DNA from: Sphagnum compactum
Lineage: Eukaryota > Bryophyta > Sphagnopsida > Sphagnales
DNA length: 64,000 nucleotides
Assembly (NCBI GenBank): GCA_965153455.1
Contig: OZ234498.1
Span: 3,348,001-3,412,000, forward strand
Direction of reading: 5' to 3'
Below, one piece after another: positions 59,161 to 64,000 of the stretch; within the stretch, counting starts at the first letter, position 1; each line of letters begins with the position of its first letter. A program made the position numbers and the translations under genes. The notes below the pieces were generated by a model. That model made no database searches and was not told where the DNA came from. It worked only from the letters and a program-made list of their open reading frames with translations.

Positions 59161-59610
59161 TTGCAGATACCACCAAAAGAGGGGATAGGGGGTGAAAGAG
59201 AGGGTGACTTTATGGATAACGTTTTGAGAAAAACACATATTTTCAAGTTTTCTTTTTTAATTCGAAAAATAGCAAAAGATTCATCCCCCAAAAAATCAGT
59301 GTCATGCTCTCAAATATGCCCCCATAGACCTGTTGTGTCTTAATAGGTACTCATTACTCACCCTGTTAGGGAGAGGGTTCTAGCTGAGACCAAAAATGGT
59401 GACAAACAGTTTTAGGAATAGAAATTTCTCATAGCAAATGAGATGGCTCAACATGCACCTGTGAGGGCTCAATTTTTCCCCTTTTATGAGGCCTTGGAGG
59501 AGGAGGGTGGGGTACTATTTTAAAATGTTGATGTTCTTCACATGTTTCTAGTGTGTTCTCATCAAGTTCTCAATGATGCTCCCTAACCTCTTCCCAATAC
59601 ATTGTACATT
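59161..59610 (+). repeat. Dispersed repeat R1, fullest forward copy
   Basis: Blocks in order: GCAGATACCACCAAAAGAGGG, GGGTGACTTTATGGATAA, AATTCGAAAAATAGC, GAGACCAAAAATGGTGACAAA (59,385), AGAAATTTCTCATAGCAAATGAGATGG, a CCCCTTTTATGAGG/GGAGGAGGGTGGGG tract, then CATGTTTCTAGTGTGTTCTCATCAAGTTCTC (59,538-59,570). Confidence 0.6.
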
Positions 59611-61320
59611 ATTCCATATCTTTTTGCCCGAAACTACCCTTCTAAAACCTATATAGCTAGATCAAAGGGAAAAGCTACATACAAGTGCATTCATTTTGAT
59701 GGATGGGTTCCCGTCCTTGATTTTTCATACAGGGTTTTTCTTCTTTTTTCTTTATTCTATAATATGACACTGGATAATATGACAACCTCAATAATATGAC
59801 ATATTTTCATGCAACAAAACTTTTCAAACATTGAATTCCCTTCTTAATACAACTACATGACCATCAATTATATGACACCTTGAAACCCCCCTTTTGTCAT
59901 ATTATGGAGATAATTAATTACATAAAAAGTGACAGGATCCATGTAATTCTTGAGGTCTATGTGTACATATATGTATTGAAGTCTCATAGCTATGTAATGT
60001 TACATTGAGCTCTTGAAGTCCTAGATTGGCCTCTCAATGAAGTTCAAAAGCTTCAGCTTGGCCAAAATCAAATGTCATTACTAGAGTATGTGGAAATGGC
60101 TTGTAGGATGCTGTGAAAGTAAAATATGCAACTAATGGTCTTACGAATTTAGCATTAGAAATTGATTATCACGTATAAAAAATAGATGAGGCTAATGACA
60201 TTGATGAGTGACCACTTCTTAATCTGAAATTGTTCATATGATTTTTAATTTTGTTTTGGATAATCCCCAAGACTTTGGAGAATTAAAGGGTATGAATATT
60301 TAAAGATTTTTGGACAAATTCAATCAAATGAGTATTGCAAATTTCAGTAGACTGCATCAAACATCTTTGAAATCTTATTCTCAATAGAGGACACATATGA
60401 TACTTAGTTCGTTTTTCATTTTCATTATTATTTTTGCTTGTGTCTTTCAAAATTGCTCATACATTTACAAATATCCATGGGAAAAGCTTAAAGTAAAGAT
60501 AAAATAAGCACTTTTGTTCTTTAAAAATTTTCATTCCTTGTGACATTAAACTTTCAAATGTCATATTATGAGATTATGACAACTCAATAATATGACACTT
60601 TCATTGTATCCAACCTTATCAAATGAAAACATGTTCTATGATTGTTAAGAATATTTTTTCTTGTGTTTGTGGTCTTTTTCTAAGCTATGTTGCAAGCTTT
60701 GTCAAAACCCTAGTTACAACTTGGTTAGTTCAATCCCTTTAAAAACATTCCCCATATTTTCATGTAGAACAAAATTTATATCAAAATCTTTAAACCCTGT
60801 TACTAGAATTGTGCCCCCACCAGAACGCAATTTATTGCCTCCTCTCATGGATAGCATTGTTGTTGGATTTATTTTCTTGTGTTTGCCATTGAACCTTTGG
60901 ATGTTTTGGCGTTGTCATCAAATAAATAAAACATATTTATTTTTGTAAACAAAAGTCTCCTTTGGAATGCATTAAAGGTTGTAAGAATAGACCATAGGTT
61001 TTTCCTTCAATTCATTATAAAGATTGGTACCCCAAGTCAATATTTCCAAAAACGCTTGAAATTTGAGCTCGATTGCTTAAAGGTGTACTTGCAAATGAAT
61101 GACTTAAACCTCACCTTCTACAAATCATGAAATTCATATATATATTTTATATGCTTGTAGTAGCTTAAGAAATCCAAGCGTTTATTTGTGTTGGAAATGA
61201 CATGACATTTCAATATTATGATGGGTCACATAGTATACAAATTTGTAAGTTGTTTTCTGTTATGCAATTGTGTTACTTTACGTGGATTTAAGCGTAATTG
61301 TGTTAATTTTTTTGGTTCTT
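59611..61320. other. Intergenic, bounded by AATATGAC direct repeats
   Basis: GGATAATATGACAACCTCAATAATATGACA...TTTTCATGCAACAAAACTTTTCAAA (59,772-59,835) recurs as AGATTATGACAACTCAATAATATGACACTTTCATTG...CTTATCAAA (60,571-60,621), about 800 bases away. AATGTCATATTATG at 60,558 and GTCATATTATGGAG at 59,897 are inverted versions. Frames at 59,602-59,799 and 60,661-60,948 carry no motif. Confidence 0.5.
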
Positions 61321-61324
61321 TCTT

Positions 61325-62330
61325 TGCTTTCTTTGTTGTTGCAAACCCTGTAAGGTTTTTTTTTTTTTCCCTCTCTATTGCTACAAACCAACTAAGGATT
61401 TTTTGGTTCCTTTTTCCTTCTTTATGTTGTTCTAGACCCCCTAGGGTTTTTTTGGCTCCTTTTTCTTCTTTATGTTGTTGCAAACGCCATAAGGGTTTTT
61501 TTGGTTTCTTATCTCTTTTCACTATTGCTATAGCCTCCGCCCCCCCAAGGTCTTTTTGGTTTTCTTTTCCTTGTTATAGACCCTTAGGTTTTTTTTAATT
61601 CATTGTTTCCTCTTTTTGTTGCTACAGATTCCCCTAGGGTTGTTTTGGTTCTTTTTTTCCTCTTTATATTGTTGTAGACCACCCCAGGGGTTCTTTTGGC
61701 TCCTTATCTCCTCTTTATGTTGCTACAAACCCCCTTAGGGTTTTTTTGGGTTCCTTCTAATTTTATCCTCTCTCTATTGCTACAAAATCCCCCAAGGTTT
61801 TTTTATTCATTTTTTCCACTTTCTGTTACTATAGACCCCCTAGGATTTTTTGGGTTCCTTTTATTTTCTCTATGTTGCTATAGGCCCCCCTTATGGTTTT
61901 TTGGTTCATTTTGTCCTCTTTCTATTGTTGCAAACCTGAAAGGGTTTTTTTGGGTTCCTTCTCCCCTTTTTCTATTACTACAAAACCCACCTAAGGATTT
62001 CTTGTTCCTTTTGTCTTCTCTTTGTTGTTGTAGACACCATTATGGTTTTTACTAAAAAAACTTTGGGTTCTTTTTCTTTTTTCTACGTTTCTCCCATAGG
62101 ATTTTTTGGGTTTTTTTTCTCCTCTCTTTATTGTTATAAACCCCATTAAGGTTTTTTGGTTCCTTCTCTATTGTCTTTATTGCTACATACCTTATGGTTT
62201 TTCCCCCGCTTTTCCTCTCTTTATTGTTGCAAACCCCACTAAGGTTTTCTTGGTTCCTTCTTTATTCTTCATATTGTTGCAGACTCCCCTGGGACTTTTT
62301 TGGTTCCCTCTCTCTTATTTATGTCCTAAT
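61325..62330 (+). repeat. Degenerate tandem array, about 20 units of ~50 bp
   Basis: Each unit has the pattern (T)ATTGTTGCTACAAACCCCCYTAGGG, then TTTTTTTGGTTCCTTTTTYCTCTTT. Units begin near 61,328, 61,378, 61,427, 61,472, 61,522, 61,573 and onward at 42-62-base spacing to 62,270. The long hydrophobic frames on the plus strand (Phe/Leu/Pro repeats, 61,218-62,375) and the Lys-rich one on the minus strand are translations of the array. Confidence 0.92.
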
Positions 62331-62778
62331 CAAACCCCCCTTTATTACTTTCTAAATTTTCCAATGCCTTTCTAAATTTATAATCTTTTTCAATTTTGGA
62401 GTGTGTCTTCAAATTTACAAGTGGTTTCTAGATTTTTAAGAGTATTTTATTAAATTTCTTATGTCTAAAAAGCATGTACTAGATTTATTTATCTTTCATG
62501 GTATGAAGGGTTTTGGTAGTGACCCAATATTCATGACACGGTATAATGAATGTGAATTGATGGCCAACACTTGGCCCACAAAGGCACCTGGGAAATAGAA
62601 AGGCTTGAAATGCATTGTGGATTTTGTACAATCGAGTTGCATGGTCAATTCATACAATCATCATTTCATGATTTAAAGTTAGGGTAGACAAAATGTGACT
62701 TCACAACTTATCCTTAACTAAGTTTGGAAAGTTGTGTACCAAAATGACAAACTATAATTTTCAAATTCTACATTTTAG
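62331..62778. other. Intergenic, no gene recognised
   Basis: T-rich then AT-rich sequence with no marked structure. Confidence 0.5.
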
Positions 62779-63223
62779 GAGGAGAGCTTTAAGAATAGGC
62801 TACAAGATACCTTGAAAGAGTTGAAAACATGCACAACAAATGAAAAGGTACATCTAAATTGCTTTGTAAAGTGATCAAGTTTTAACATAATTCAAAACAA
62901 TAGATGGTCATGCAACATTGAATGTATTCACAAAGCAATAGTCTATAATAAATAGTACAACAATTCATCCTTCATCTCACTCTTCTCCTAGGCCTAGCCC
63001 TAATCCTATGTTTAATGAAACATTAAAGTCATCATCAAAACATACTACTACATCTATAGGTACATTACTAGACATGCCAATGACCAAGATTGAAATGTTA
63101 ATGTCGCAATCCAAGACCCTTCCCACTATTGCCAAAAAATTGGAAGCTAATGTGGAGTATCAAAAGGTTCCATTGAAGGCAAAGGTGGATGCTAATGTAG
63201 AAGAAAAAACACCTTTAAAATAG
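62779..63223 (+). other. Possible exon fragments of an unrecognised gene
   Basis: CATTTTAG before 62,779 and GTACAT after 62,847 bracket a 23-codon open segment (EESFKNRLQDTLKELKTC...). A second open stretch from about 62,942 to 63,223 reads IHPSSHSSPRPSPNP, then MTKIEMLMSQSKTLPTIAKK. It contains a CTTCTCCTAG acceptor-like site at 62,982-62,991, though joining there in phase gives a stop. The character (Ser/Pro-rich then charged helical) is protein-like, but I know no family. It is just as likely an old element fragment. Confidence 0.2.
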
Positions 63224-63599
63224 GCAATTTGAAAGTAACTAGAGAATGTGGAATGATTACAAATGTAAAATTAAAGGCTAGGGTTTTAAAGTTGTTAGAC
63301 CTGTACTTAATAATTGCCATCCTACCCATGTTTTACTAGGTCATTTAAGTGTTCACTAATAACTTGAAATGTGAAATTTAAGCAATGCCTAAGCAAAAAG
63401 TTAGTTAGTAATGCAATTGCCTTAAATAGATGATAGTATTTTTTTTGTGGAATCAAAATGTTTCATCAACCATTTTTTACTTACATTTTAATCCTTCCAT
63501 GTCCATGGGCCATTCTAACCTAACCTAAAAACCTACATGAATTTTGTTATAAATTTAATCAAATTGAATTTGAAAAAACCTTGACACCTAAAATGTGAT
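63224..63599. other. Intergenic, no gene recognised
   Basis: AT-rich, nothing marked. Confidence 0.5.
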
Positions 63600-63940
63600 A
63601 TTTATAAGCCTTAAACTTATACCCTTAAACTAAACCCTAACCCCTAAAACCTAAAACCTAAACCCCAAACCCTTAACCTTAAAAATTATAACCTTAAATC
63701 TAGACCCTAAGTCCTAAAACTTTAAACTTGAATTTTAAACCCTTAAGCTTTAAGCCTAAACCCCAAAACCTTAATCCACAAACTATAAACCCTATAAACT
63801 TTAACCCTAACTTGAAAGGCCCTAAACCTAAACTCTAAACACTAAATCCAAACCTTTAACCCTTAAATTTTTTTAACCCAATACCTTAAACCCTAAACTT
63901 TAAACTTTAAACCATAAACCTAATGTTAACCTTTTAAATT
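63600..63940 (-). repeat. Degenerate CCCTAAA-like (telomere-type) tract
   Basis: About 340 bases are made largely of AAACCCTAAA, CCTAAACCC, CTTAAACC and ACCCTTAA variants, C-rich on the plus strand. Perfect heptamers are scattered rather than in register, so this is a degenerate telomere-like low-complexity repeat, not a functional telomere. Confidence 0.7.
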
Positions 63941-64000
63941 TTAAATCTGAAACTTCAAAAATTCAAATGAACATGAGTGTATCTTGTTGTATGCCTTAAC

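Noticed and set aside
61218-62375. Long Phe/Leu-rich frames resembling membrane proteins, and a Lys-rich antisense frame
   Set aside because: They follow a T-rich 50-bp tandem array; the hydrophobic repeats are a by-product.
1-64000. Integrated virus or bacterial-type operon
   Set aside because: No capsid, polymerase or operon-like gene cluster was seen; the only retroelement signals are short Copia-like scraps.

Overview
The window is nuclear DNA from a land plant. The evidence is plant-type split genes with GT-AG introns, a U-box/ARM ubiquitin ligase of a plant-specific type, plant telomere motifs (TTTAGGG/CCCTAAA), and relics of hAT, PIF/Harbinger and Copia-like elements. I cannot name the species. 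A non-seed plant is possible from the style of the transposase relics, but that is a weak inference. Most of the window is AT-rich intergenic DNA full of diverged repeats. Only two intact protein-coding genes can be supported.

Layout. 1-36 kb: gene-poor and repeat-rich, with a decayed PIF/Harbinger transposase (3.2-3.6 kb), a decayed hAT/DUF4371-type transposase (10.8-12.9 kb, minus), several inverted-repeat elements and hairpins (3.6, 16.7, 26.1, 27.3 kb), and telomere-repeat palindromes (21.8 and 35.3 kb). 36-43 kb: a gene island holding one eight-exon U-box E3 ligase gene (37,942-42,451, plus, 1,093 residues), preceded by minisatellites and a CT-rich leader. 43.8-44.0 kb: a broken fragment of an NFXL1-like RING gene. 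44-51.5 kb: AT-rich DNA with a near-perfect 57-bp minisatellite, a Copia-like scrap and a three-copy tandem repeat. 51.9-53.9 kb: an intronless gene on the minus strand for a 650-residue protein I do not recognise. 51.6-58.6 kb: this gene and its upstream flank form a tandem segmental duplication. The second copy is shortened and keeps only a broken 3' end of the gene, and a small TTA-flanked MITE-like element sits at the junction. 59-64 kb: dispersed repeats, a roughly 20-copy degenerate 50-bp array (61.3-62.3 kb) and degenerate telomere-like sequence at the end.

The two intact genes show no visible functional link. The U-box protein should act in ubiquitin transfer. The orphan protein has no assigned role. 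A recurring theme is that the gene relics are broken largely by G-to-A changes (Trp codons to stops, catalytic Asp to Asn), as expected of long-methylated, silenced DNA. All homology statements rest on reading translations by eye and on remembered family motifs; no database search was run.
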